This document shows positions 43,435 through 53,814 of a DNA stretch of 64,000 bases, in pieces; within the stretch, counting starts at the first letter, position 1; every line of letters starts with the position of its first letter. The notes under the pieces are model-generated. The model was not told the DNA's origin. It did no database searches and saw nothing but the letters and a program-made list of their open reading frames with translations. This DNA comes from Spinacia oleracea (lineage: Eukaryota; Streptophyta; Magnoliopsida; Caryophyllales; Amaranthaceae). Both the position numbers and the translations under genes were made by a program. The stretch lies in contig NC_079487.1 in NCBI RefSeq assembly GCF_020520425.1, forward strand, positions 112,564,141 through 112,628,140, written 5' to 3'.

Positions 43435-44621
43435 CTAAGCATCATCAGACGCTGAAGCCGATTTTTTTCCCTTTTCTCCTTTCTTTGAGGAGGGATAACC
43501 AGATGAAAGTTGTCCTGGAGACCCAACAGCATCACCATTCTCATTTTCACACTCCCCAACATACACCAGATCAAATGAATCATACCCACTTGGTTCCTTG
43601 CAATCAATAGGGGACAAACAACATGATTAGTGCCCTCATAAAATAACAGGGGACCATGAATTAAAATCAGATTTAATCAAACAACTCAAAATAAAGTTCC
43701 AAATAATTTCAGATCACCATGGTTACCACATGCAATGAGATAAATGAGAGCAAATCACACAATAATTCCATTAAAATCCAACTAATTATCCGAATACATC
43801 CAGATCCCATTTTTACCCAAAAAATGTGAAATAATATCCCAAATACATCCAGATCCCATTTTTAACCACATGCAATGGGAAATCAGATCAACAAAACACA
43901 TGAATATTCCGATTTTCTTCAAATAATTTCCAAATAGCTCCAAATAAAATCAGAACTCAATTTTAACAACATGCAATGAAAAAACAGAGCACAAAATACA
44001 ATCAGAACTCAATTTTAACAACATGCAATGAGAAAACAGAGCAAAGAATAACATAAAAAGCCCGAATGAATCCAACAGATCTCCAAAAAATTCCCAAAAA
44101 TTTCGAAATAATACCAGATCTGCATTTTTAACACATGCAATGGGAAATCAGACCAACTTATCCAAAAAATAATCCGAGTTTAATGAACAATACTCCAAAT
44201 AAATCCAACATTAATCAAATCCCACTTTTTTAGACATGCAAACAATCATCAAACCATTTTAATAAAACCGACATCAATAACCCTAAATAAATCGCAAAAA
44301 ATCAAAAGTAATACCTCATCGGAATCTCCTTCACCGAAAAAAACGCAGATCTGAGGGAGTGGGTTTCCGATCGTCATATTTTGACTCAACCTCCTCTCCT
44401 GGCTCCACTTCCCTCTTCCGAAACCATTCTTCCAAATAGTTTCGAGTACTCGTATTTTCTTTTTGGGCCAAATACAGATTGTTTTTATATTCGGCGGAGT
44501 AGGAATGCTCGTTATTGGGACAGTTGCACTTGGATCCCCAATCACAGTTGGAATCGGGGATTCTTTGACCAGAAGTTCCCACCCCAGAATCACCTCGAGT
44601 TCTAGACAAAGAAGAACCCAT
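43435..44621 (-). pseudogene. second, convergent gene of the MLE, unknown function
   Basis: Minus strand: exon 1 at 44621-44315, exon 2 at 43596-43435, linked by a GT..AG intron (donor GATGAG|GTATTA, acceptor TTGCAAG|GAACC). Exon 1 starts MGSSLSRTRGDSG, has a Cys/Trp cluster (NCDWGSKCNCPN) and a charged helix (LEEWFRKREVEPGEEVESK). Exon 2 is acidic then Lys/Ser-rich (DSFDLVYVGECENENGDA, KKGEKGKKSASASDDA) and ends at TAG. A run of seven A's at about 44337-44343 shifts exon 1 out of frame with the donor. With a run one base shorter the acidic GEGDSDE segment would lead in phase into exon 2, so this copy seems to carry a single-base frameshift. I recognise no family. The gene model is inferred. 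Confidence 0.5.
43720..44240. repeat. ACATGCAATG-centred repeats in the intron of the second MLE gene
   Basis: CCACATGCAATGGGAAATCAG / AACATGCAATGAGAAAACAG words recur about six times at irregular 70-130 bp spacing, separated by CCAAATA..CCAGATCCC sequence. Confidence 0.65.
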
Positions 44622-44925
44622 AAAGTACCAGAAAAACAGAGATCAGCGACGATTAGGGACCAAAAAGGGGACAAAAATAGAGGGGATCTGATCGGAAAAT
44701 GAATCTGAGTAATTTTTATGAACGTTTTTCGGCGAAAACGTTTCAGATTTGTGAGATTTGGAGAGGAAAACCCATATCAGAGGCGGAAAACCTAGGGTTT
44801 TCTCAAGAACAGGGGAGGAATTTTAAGAGAGAGAGAGAGTGAAATAAGAGAGAGAGAGAGATCCGAAGAGGTGAGAGAGATAAATCAGAATGAGAGGTGA
44901 GAGAGGGATTGTGAGATAGGGACGG

Positions 44926-44933
44926 GTTATAAA
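44926..44933 (-). promoter_or_regulatory. TATA-like box of the second MLE gene
   Basis: TTTATAAC on the minus strand inside the right end of the element. A (CT)n leader (44829-44862 on the plus strand reads as GA repeats) lies between it and the ATG at 44621. Confidence 0.5.
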
Positions 44934-45153
44934 GGGAGGGGGGTGGGGTTAGGTTAATTAATTAAATAGGGTGGGTGGGGTAAAAGTGGGTGGGAAAGGG
45001 TAGAATCTTAGGGTATTTTTTGTAAATAGTGGGGAATCTTAGGGTAAATTGGTAAAAAAACTATGGCCAAAAATAGTAAAGATTCAGTAGGGGAACAACA
45101 AAAAGAAACGCCAAAAAAGGAAATGGGAACAACAAAAAGGAATGGAGGGAGTA

Positions 45154-45994
45154 GTATCTGTTGGCAGGCATGTTGCTACTTTGTGTTTCCCCTGATTTTG
45201 AGAAACAGGCTGATGTTTTGATGTTGGTGCCGTATCATAGGATATTCTAGTGGAGTTGGAGAACCTCCTTTTAATTTGGTTGCTCTTATATGTTAAATTA
45301 CCTATTATTGGTGACAAATTAATTGTTCTTATGTTTAGGACTTATCGGACTTGGCAAGCCAACAACAAAGGATCTTGAAAGTCTCTAAGATGGAAAGAAC
45401 TTGCAGTAAGATTTAATTATCTTGCTTATTATTTTATCGTAATTTTATTCATATATATGTTAATCTTTAATTTAATGTGTATTATATTTGTGTCTTAGTG
45501 TTCTCGCCAACCGAAAATGTTTGAATGTGGCTATTAAGTCATAGAAGTACATGTATCAAATAGTTTTATTTGGATTACAAAGTATATGTAATCTGGAAGA
45601 GGTACGTGTATTTTTGTTTTTATAGCTTTATCGATCATTTTTTTTACTATGCGCTAGCTTTTATCCAAAGTTACTAATTATACATTATTTTGTTGAAGTA
45701 CATATATTTTCTCCAAACCCGTACACTCAAGAGGAGATCGACGATGTTCGAGGGAAATGTAGCATATATTTTATTAGTAGTTGTTTGTGGTCATTTTCTA
45801 GTTTTCAGAGATAGAAAACTATAACAAATTGTTGGTTAATTTTTCGGAATACATTATTTATACTAGTTGAACCAACTTTCTTTTTTGAATTAATTGAAAT
45901 TATGCAACTCTCTGTTTATGTATTTTGTGAATTTATTATTTATTTTATTAAGTATGTAGAAATAATTTAAATTCGTGAGAATTAAAAACATAAA
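45154..45994. other. intergenic, unrecognised
   Basis: AT-rich spacer with no supported feature. Confidence 0.4.
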
Positions 45995-46686
45995 ACACAA
46001 TTTAGGTGTCGCCTCATATAATTACACGCGACTCCTAATGGTTAATAAATTATTTTTTGTAAAAATAAAAGAACACTTTTCGTGTCGCCTTTTGGTATAA
46101 TAGGCGACTCAATGGGTAAAAAAGGTCAAAAAATAATTCGGAAAATATTTTTTTTGTCGCCTGTAAACTTAAGAGGCGAATCTAAAGGTAATTAGTTTAA
46201 TAAAATAATTTTGCAAACATCTTTCGTGTCGTCTCTTAGTATGTTAGGCGGTCTCGATTATTAATAAATTTAATAAAAGATTTCGGAATTTTTGTTGTTG
46301 TGTCGCCTATAAACTTTAGAGGCGACTAGTATAACTAAAATAATGTATAAAAATAATCCCGGAAAATATTTTTCGTGTGGCCTATAGAAATTAGAGGCAA
46401 CATTAAAGGTTAATTAATTCTTGTAAAATAAATAAAAAGTACCTTTCGTATCGCCTCTGAGTATAATAGGCGACTCAGAATGATTAATTATTATTTTATT
46501 TTTTAAAAAAATATGTCTTTTTTATCGCCTCTCCTTAGTAGGTGGCTTGTATAATAGTATTGGTATCGCCTCAAATAGGCGATCCTAAACCACCAAAATT
46601 TTAGAGTCCCTAATTTCAAAGACGCTGCATAGACGACACTTAAAATAATTTAGAGGCGACCCGCAAAAGTATTTTTTGTAGTAGTG
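45995..46686. mobile_element. CACTA-type transposon terminus with subterminal repeats
   Basis: The right edge reads ..TTTTTTGTAGTAGTG, the inverse of a CACTACTACAAAAAA end. Inside it about seven units of the type GTCGCCTCT..TATAATAGGCGACTC recur every 90-130 bp in mixed orientation, as in CACTA subterminal regions. I see no opposite terminus or transposase, so it is a remnant or a small non-autonomous copy. Confidence 0.7.
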
Positions 46687-47049
46687 CATGTGAAATACTT
46701 CGTCCACCTCGTTTCTTTAATAACGTGTTAAGGTCTAATTCTAGAAAAAGGTTATTAAAAAATTATTACGTAATGTGCAATTATTGTGAGCCATTTGGAC
46801 TCCACTTCGGTTCTGTACTCGTTGATTTCGTTTTCATTCCCACACAATTTACGCGCACCACCAAGTTCTTACCTCATTCACCGTTAATTACATTGAAGTT
46901 TTAGATAATTGCGTGTGCATCATCTGTTAACAGCCTTATTTATTTATTTAGATTGATCCCCTTGTAGATCGATGTATCCTACCTACTCAATCCATATTGC
47001 TCGTAGTATAATATATTAAAAGATATTTATAAGAGCGTCTATATACTAT

Positions 47050-47221
47050 TTTTTTTTGGTGTTAGCACCCGTTTCACCCTTAGGGTTAATTCGAATTCGG
47101 GGCGAGTTCTGAGTGGATAGGTTCCAGTCCCCTCCCAATTGTTATTGCGGGGGATCGAACACGAGTTCTCCCTACCAAGTTCAGCCTCAATCACCACTGA
47201 ACCAACAGACAATTGGTAGCT
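47050..47221 (-). mobile_element. tRNA-derived SINE (Au-like)
   Basis: Minus-strand sequence begins TGTCTGTTGGTTCAGTGGTGATT (A box) and has GTGTTCGATCCCCC (B box), then GGGAGGGGACTGGAACC, ending in an A-run. A 12-bp target duplication TCTATATACTAT flanks it (47038-47049, 47222-47233). It matches the widespread angiosperm Au-type SINE organisation. Confidence 0.85.
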
Positions 47222-47233
47222 TCTATATACTAT

Positions 47234-47732
47234 GAATGTCTATATACCACTTAAAACCTGAACTCTGTCTAAACGTTTCCAATTCTTCCTAAATTGTTTA
47301 AGTGTAGTGCCATACTTAGAAATGAATTGTGACATGAATTATTTGGTCATCGTTTAAATATTACTACTATTAGAAAAGTGCAAATTCTTTTGAAATGCCG
47401 TATGACAGTACTCCATACTAAATTATCAAACGTACAATATGTCACATGATCACCCACCTCTTAACCAACTGGCATAGTATGAGCATGATATGACCATTAA
47501 GTAATTGTCAGACAGTCTAATATAATAGTATGAGCATGATATGACCATTAAGTAATTGTCAGACAGTCTAATAGAATACGGAGTACTAGTAGTAGTTAGT
47601 GTGTGCCTTTTTCCTGCAAGTATAGGTATGCTATTATCGTGAAAGAGTGTTATGCCCTCATCACCTACAAGGATGAGTTAAGTTGTCCTTCCTTAAAAGT
47701 CTGACCTATTAACTTTTCTTATCAAAAATAAA
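47234..47732. other. intergenic with a direct duplication
   Basis: A block of about 50 bp (ATAGTATGAGCATGATATGACC to CAGACAGTCTAATA) is present twice in direct tandem at about 47475-47525 and 47526-47575. No gene. Confidence 0.6.
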
Positions 47733-47939
47733 CACTACAAGAATTTGTATCTTTAATGACAACCTAATTACGACGGGTCAAAAATCATGTCGCAAATTGC
47801 GACGGAACTAACAACCCAACAAAGACGGGAACAAACGTCGCAAATGTCTTTTACGACAAGTTAACGACGGCCCCTTTTATGACGGGTTCGTGACTGAAAA
47901 TCCCGTCACTAATCAACAATTACGGGGTCTATAGTAGTG
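47733..47939. mobile_element. mini-CACTA element, family copy A
   Basis: Starts CACTACAAGAATTTGTATC and ends ATAGTAGTG, with CGACGGG-type subterminal words (TAATTACGACGGGTC). 207 bp, no coding capacity, no clear target duplication. Same family as 54815-55093 but inverted. Confidence 0.75.
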
Positions 47940-49155
47940 ACCAACACTATCTTTTCCTGATCATCAATAAATAAAATGAAATTAGTGTTATGTATGTATG
48001 TTTATTTTTATTTTTTTGAAACCAAGTGTTATATATGCACGTCTAAATGAACAATAAAGCTAGATTCCTTTACATATTTGCTTCGTAATTATTAGTAGTT
48101 CAACCCTGCATTGCACACTTGTTTAATGATGATTTATAAGGATGCATGACTAATGCAAATCTTTGCAGTATTAACCAATGGTGATATTACAGGTGGGTTT
48201 GTGAATAAAAGCCAAGTGGAAAATGAGGCATTAGTAAGGGCATGTGTCTTGAAGAAGAAAGAACATGGTGTTAGATGCATATCCCTGACTCTATGTTATG
48301 GCCGGTCCCTTAATTCGATTGTATAGATTGATGAAGACACATTTTTTTTTTTGGATAAGGGTAGTTGCGCACTTGCGCTTCCGCCCCCCCACTTGTCATT
48401 TTAGGTTATTCGGATATGTTTTTGGAATACCAGGCCACCTTATTATGATTATTATTATTATTAACCTCCAATAAATAATTAAATTAAAAAAAAAAAAAAA
48501 AAAAACATGAGTTGACTGGAAATATTATTATTCTATGACTCTATGTAACTTGAATTGCCTCTAAGGCTTTTGTCATTCACATACAATGCAACATATTAAA
48601 TGCTCTTTCATTTTCATTCTTCCCCTTTTAATTAATTTGTTCTTTAACGATTCTCTTTGGACAATAATAGATTCTAGGGTGAAAAAGAGAGAACATACAC
48701 TATTTATGACAATTTAATGGCTAGGGTACGCTAGATAGATTATTGAATATGTCGGATTGAGTTATTCTTGTATTAGACGTAGTGATTGATGAAATATGGG
48801 TGAATTTTTGTAGAATATAAAGACGACTAACTAAGTAGAAGATTATGTACGTAGTTACTTTTATTGAGAATAACGGGGTGATATATTTCATTTTGCACTT
48901 GAGAAGTATGTTGACCGATTTAAATCGGTTATGTTATTATTCCGAATTTAAGATGGTGCTTTTGTGATATATATATACATTCTTTTTTTCTTTATTAAGT
49001 TTCACCCATGGAGTATATATACCCTCAAGAGTCGAAGAGTATATGTACCAAATAAAATAAGTATATATATAATATATTTGGACTTTTTGTATTTTCAACT
49101 CTTTCTAGGAATTTTGGTCCAATAATATATGGGACTTCGCACTTGAGATGTTTTT
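47940..49155. other. intergenic, unrecognised
   Basis: AT-rich. It contains a poly-C stretch near 48385 and a 21-A run at about 48486-48506, the latter perhaps the tail of an unidentified retroposed sequence. No gene. Confidence 0.4.
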
Positions 49156-49172
49156 AGGTCAACCTTGTCTAT

Positions 49173-49275
49173 TTTTTGGTGCAAATGAGCTACAAGGGCG
49201 GAGGATGAGAATCGATCCCAGGATCACCTGGAACCGGGATGGAAGCTCTAACCAACTGAGCTATCCATTACTCTC
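49173..49275 (-). mobile_element. short tRNA-related SINE
   Basis: The minus strand has an A box TAGCTCAGTTGG and a B box GGGATCGATTC and ends in an A-run. A 17-bp duplication AGGTCAACMTTGTCTAT (one mismatch) flanks it at 49156-49172 and 49276-49292, proving retroposition. It is not a tRNA gene: there is no cloverleaf anticodon arm and no closing acceptor stem. Confidence 0.8.
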
Positions 49276-49409
49276 AGGTCAACATTGTCTATAAATGCGC
49301 GCAAGTCTATATTCTCTACACTTGGTTTTATTTTATTGGATTTGAATTACTTCAATTCTTACTTTTAATCATTAAAATGAACTAACATATTTTTATTTTT
49401 ATCGATAAC

Positions 49410-49812
49410 AAATTCTTATTTACAAGTGAAATATTATACACCGGAATAAAAGTGAATTAAAAAATGCTTAAAAACTATCTATTTTTATAGGGATAACATG
49501 CATTTTTATCTTTTATAAAATATTATTCATTTAAAATGAATAATAAAAATTAATAATTTAATCCTTTAAAATGCTAATTTTTCAATTTTTATATTATAAT
49601 AAAAGTTACTCAAAACATAATAAAAGTTATTCTGGTGCACAGAAAATTTATCATGTAGTACAAAAGAACTAGTTATCATGGAGTAATAAATAACTAGTTA
49701 AAGTTATCTTGGAGTAAAAAAAAACTAGTTAAAGTTATCCTGGTGTACAAAAAAAAACTAGTTAAAGTTCTTGGTGTATAATATATTTATTATACACCTT
49801 GTGCGTGCAAAA
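49410..49812 (-). mobile_element. MITE-like repeat, copy 2 (inverse of 26973-27324)
   Basis: Its reverse complement starts TTGCACGCACAAGGTGTATAA and ends GGTGTATAATATTTC..AAATAAGAATTTGT, matching copy 1 end to end with divergence. The internal ACTAGTTAAAGTTATC-type word is repeated three times. Confidence 0.6.
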
Positions 49813-49919
49813 CATTTGTATGCCGATTTACTAGAAGAGATCATTACCAATAATGTTTTTTTTTTTTACATACAGTAAAAAGTACTAAAAATAAAAACAA
49901 AAGAAAAAAACTAGTCGGG

Positions 49920-50600
49920 TTTCAAAGCAAAAGTAGTGAAGGTTGCGCCTCCATTAATTGCCATATGTGCCAACGCATGGGCCATACTCACCTGTTCTCG
50001 GTCAACTTTACGAATGTCGCAATGTGTAAAATCTTGTCCATGTCAAAGAATGGTGGTTAGTGTCCAATGCATCTGTATGTCATATATAAGAGCCACCATC
50101 AATAAGATTAGCCACATGGTTCGTTGAGTCAGTGTAGATAGTGATACTTGTCATCGAACAAGAGAGATCACATTCTATTCCCTTCAAGCACGCTAAAGCC
50201 TCTGCTTGTGTTGTTGAGCAAGCCATACCTAAAGTACAACCACCAACGATATTTCCATTGTTGATGCTATGCTAACCTAACCTCCAACCCATACCCGCCC
50301 TTTTAGTTTGTTTCTTCCAAGCTCCATCCACTTAAATACGGGTAGAATTTGAAAACCTTTGTTGTCTCCCAATATCAATATGAAAAAACCCTGGGGGGTA
50401 AAAGGTTCCACCCTGTGGTTGATATTGATCTTCCAAAGACCTTTCTTTGAAGTCGAGAAGATACTATAATGTTGTAGAGCTTCGTTGATGCATGATTGTA
50501 TTGACGATGTATCTCTAGTTTGTCCCCTAAAGATGTGGTTATTCCTCGTAACCCACAATGCCCATAACGTACAAGGAATTATGGTAGTCCGTTCCCCTCC
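49920..50600 (-). pseudogene. LINE relic: linker and RNase H region
   Basis: The minus strand reads WVTRNNHIFRGQTRD, then after a frameshift an RNase H-like segment with ending motif ITIYTDSTNHVANLI and an internal EALACLKGIE (the 'EA.AL..G...A...G....VE.DS' pattern of plant L1 RNase H). Stops and frameshifts interrupt it, and the reverse transcriptase is absent. A T-run near 49858-49867 on the plus strand may be its A-tail. A 5'-truncated dead LINE. Confidence 0.7.
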
Positions 50601-50660
50601 TTTCCATTGGTTTAAAAAAACCAGGATATAGTAAAGAATCCATTATGTAAGATTTAGATC

Positions 50661-51074
50661 CTCATTATGATTTGAGTGGATGTCTAAAGATCCACTCCTC
50701 CAAACACGCTGCGCTAAAGAACAAAAACGAAACAAATGTTGTCAAAAAAAAAAAAATGAAAATTGATAAAATTCTCCGCTGTTCTACGCCACTAATGTTA
50801 ATCACTTATACATCATCGTTAAAAATTAATTGCCATGTATTTACGTACTTTCTTTGTTAAAAAATTGTCTTGTACGTAGTATTTACGTACTTTCTTTTTT
50901 TGATAAGCAAGTAGTATATTAGATTATCAAACAATTACAAAGTGTGCAAGCCTAGAGGACAGACCCTCAAGGCAACCAGAACAAACGGGCTAAAACCAAA
51001 ACCACTACCCTGTAAACAGGGTTGAAAACCATTTGTGATCCCTATTGTTAAGTATTTACGTACTTTCTTTGTTA
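50661..51074. other. intergenic
   Basis: AT-rich. At 50900-51050 a stretch beginning TTTTTTTGATAAGCAAG with GGACAGACCCTCAAGGCAACC resembles the 3' end of a retroposed element, family unknown. No gene. Confidence 0.4.
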
Positions 51075-51401
51075 CTCCCTCCGTCCCGGAATACTTGACC
51101 TGTTTTCCTTATCGGGCCGTCCCTTAATACTTGACCTGTTTCTAAAAATGGAAATATTCTAACAATATTATATTATTTCTCACTCCACCCCTATTAACCT
51201 ACCTACCCCCTACTCCATACAAAAAATAATTAAAAATTCAACCCCTACTCTCCCCCAACCCCACCTCTTAACCCACCTCCCACTAACTACATTAAAATAA
51301 TACCCACTATCAACTACTACCTATTAAATTAAATAAGTCAATTCAAGTCCCTTAAACTCTGTGCCGGTCAAACCGGGTCGAGTATTCCGGGACGGAGGGA
51401 G
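51075..51401. mobile_element. Stowaway MITE (327 bp)
   Basis: Termini CTCCCTCCGTCCCGGAATACT and its inverse ending AGTATTCCGGGACGGAGGGAG, flanked by TA (51073-51074, 51402-51403). The interior repeats AATACTTGACCTG. Confidence 0.9.
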
Positions 51402-51487
51402 TACTAAAGAAGTAATTTGTATGTAGTACTATCTGTTAAGTTTATTATTGAGGGAATATGATTATTATTATTATTATTATTTGGGTG

Positions 51488-51819
51488 ATGATAAAGGTCG
51501 CAAGTTGCGACAACATTTAGTTGTTGCAATCTTACGTGTCGCAGTTTAATTGGTACATATATGCGCCACGTAGACTATCCGTCATCAGAATATTTTTACT
51601 ATCAATTCAATATTTTTACTATGAAAATATGTAAATAATGAAGTCGATATAAAGAAGGAAACAAATTAGAATATTAAGATTTTCTTACCCTTTTATGAAA
51701 CATGTATAATAGGTTATGTAAGTTAAATATTTTAGTTTCCAATTTATATCATGCCACATAAATATGCAATGTCATCATTGTGACACGGCTTAAAGGTCGC
51801 ATGTTGCGACCTTTATCAT
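51488..51819. mobile_element. MITE with ATGATAAAGGTCGCA ends
   Basis: The left end ATGATAAAGGTCGCAAGTTGCGAC is mirrored at the right by GTCGCATGTTGCGACCTTTATCAT; each end is also a short hairpin (GTCGCA..TTGCGAC). The interior is AT-rich with no coding. Confidence 0.75.
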
Positions 51820-53800
51820 TTTCGTTATTATTTTAGTGCGAAGGATTAGTGGGTTTATGATGATTAGTGACGATAAACACACACTCTATCTGATTATCCT
51901 CTCTTTAATTAGTTACAAATATAATATGGTTGTTGGCAAATGATAATCTATCTGTAAGTATGGTACGTCTAACATGATCAAAATACATGATTGTAAACGT
52001 TAAATGATTGTACTTAAATTAGTGGATGATGGACCGATATGGACCACCAACCTCAATCCAATATGTCATTTTCGATGCTTGTAAAAGATAAGTGAAGAAC
52101 TCATAGACGAAAAGTGTCTACCAAGATCAAAATAATTGATGGATCGATTATTTATATATTAATTTGTATATATTTAATGTGATCCTTTTATGTTCTCTTA
52201 TTCCACAATCCATAATGGCATTTTAAGATGTGGAGTATAATTTTAGATGCGTTCTACTAAATTGAATTTTATAAGATTGGTCCCAACGTATATAAAATTG
52301 GTCGGCTAATTCAATTATAGCCAGAGTATCATCTGGCGTGGGCTCGACGACTTAGGCAAAGATACATAGAGTCTTAGAGATATGATTCAAAGCTACTAAA
52401 CATTGAACATATGATATCCAAGCTTGGAATTGCGGCTGAATAAGAGTTATACTCCCGTATCTTTTACTCAAAGAAGATTTATGAAAATCAAATCATATAA
52501 AATAATACTTTTATTCTTTGAAAGAATGAAGTTAGATAAACATTGATCGACCTAAATTAGAAGATAATGTTAATGAATTGTCGATCATGACCCAAAAAGT
52601 AATAAAAACAGCGAAAAAGCTGAATGTTAATAGTTGTAAGTTCATTGTCTTTCCTATTTTTGAGCAATGCCTAAAAGATAAAGTTGGAAGATGATATGAT
52701 CTAATTATATAGTGTTAGGGGATTGTAGTCAAAAGGGGAATGGAAGTTGGCTGCCGAATCAAATCAGATTTACGTGTAGAATGTTTATTTGATTTAAATC
52801 CCATATATAATTGTGGTATATGCGTTTAAGTATATATAGATTTAATTAATAATTTTGTTGATACATTAATAAGTTCCAAAAGTTGCCTTTAGATAGGGTA
52901 AGGATAAGATGATACCACTAATATATAATCTCCTTTCCATTCATATTGATTTGTCAATACTCAATAGAAGTGTCATGCCTATGTATTGCTTTTATGCATA
53001 TATATTGTTTTTATCCATATGCGTGTTTGCATTCAAACTTATACAAAGTATGTTCTTAAAGACATGTCCACATAGCATAGCATAGCATAGCATAGCATAG
53101 GTCGGTATATATAATTGTGATGCACACGTCTAAATGTCTAATACACATTTTTGTGCGATAGAGAGTGTTATTCAATTCATCAGGTGGTATGATAAATTTG
53201 CGTCCAAAGTATGATTATTAATTGAAAACTCACAAATCACAATAATTAACATCACACACTAATCAATCGTATAGCCTTGCCGACTCATCTTTAATTTCAT
53301 CTTTGCCTTTTGAGCCGACCTTTAATACACTAAATATTTCTGTAGTAAAGGAATGCTTTTAGAGTTTTATAGTTGATCTATATATTCTATTGTTGTAATT
53401 TATTTTAAGGTTGACTTGGGAGTAGCAATCATATATACTTAATACTTTCTCTGCTTTTATTTAATTGACATAAGTTTCTAGTCACGTTTTTCAATATATA
53501 TTTTTTATCATTATTATCTTTAATTATATAAAAATAAAAAAGAATCGAGGAACTATCAAAAAGAGTTATCTAATACTAAATTATGCCAACTAAATAAGAA
53601 TCGAGGAACTATATATAAAAATAAAAATAAAAACGTGTGAGGAAGTACTAATTAATATGATTACGCTTTTCCAGAAAGAGTTATCTAATTTCTAAAACAT
53701 GAACGTATTTTACTATTTTTCATTATTATGTTTTCATCTTTTTTAGGTGTGTAGGTTAAACAATCATTTTTTATACGTATTATTTTAGGCCATGTTTAGT
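51820..53800. other. intergenic desert with (CATAG)6
   Basis: About 2 kb of AT-rich sequence without supported genes or element ends. A pentanucleotide repeat (CATAG)6 is at 53071-53100. Confidence 0.5.
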
Positions 53801-53814
53801 TCACCTTATTTCTC

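Larger units (their letters stand above)
38948..45151 (+). mobile_element. full-length mariner-like element (MLE), 6204 bp
   Basis: Inverted ends CTCCCTCCATTCCTTTTTGT at the left and the same sequence inverted at the right, with TA target duplications (38946-38947, 45152-45153). It encodes a plant DD39D mariner transposase near the left end. A second, convergent gene starts near the right end. A 1.4-kb cluster of hairpins lies between them. Both ends have a TATA box about 0.2-0.45 kb inside, pointing inward. Confidence 0.9.

Noticed and set aside
38948-45151. Reading the 38.9 and 45.15 kb ends as two separate Stowaway MITEs
   Set aside because: Each site has only one end, the two are inverted and nearly identical over about 28 bp, and a mariner transposase lies between them, so one large element explains both.
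49173-49275. Genuine tRNA gene at the TAGCTCAGTTGG sequence
   Set aside because: It has A and B boxes but no acceptor or anticodon stem, an A-tail, and a 17-bp target duplication, so it is a SINE.
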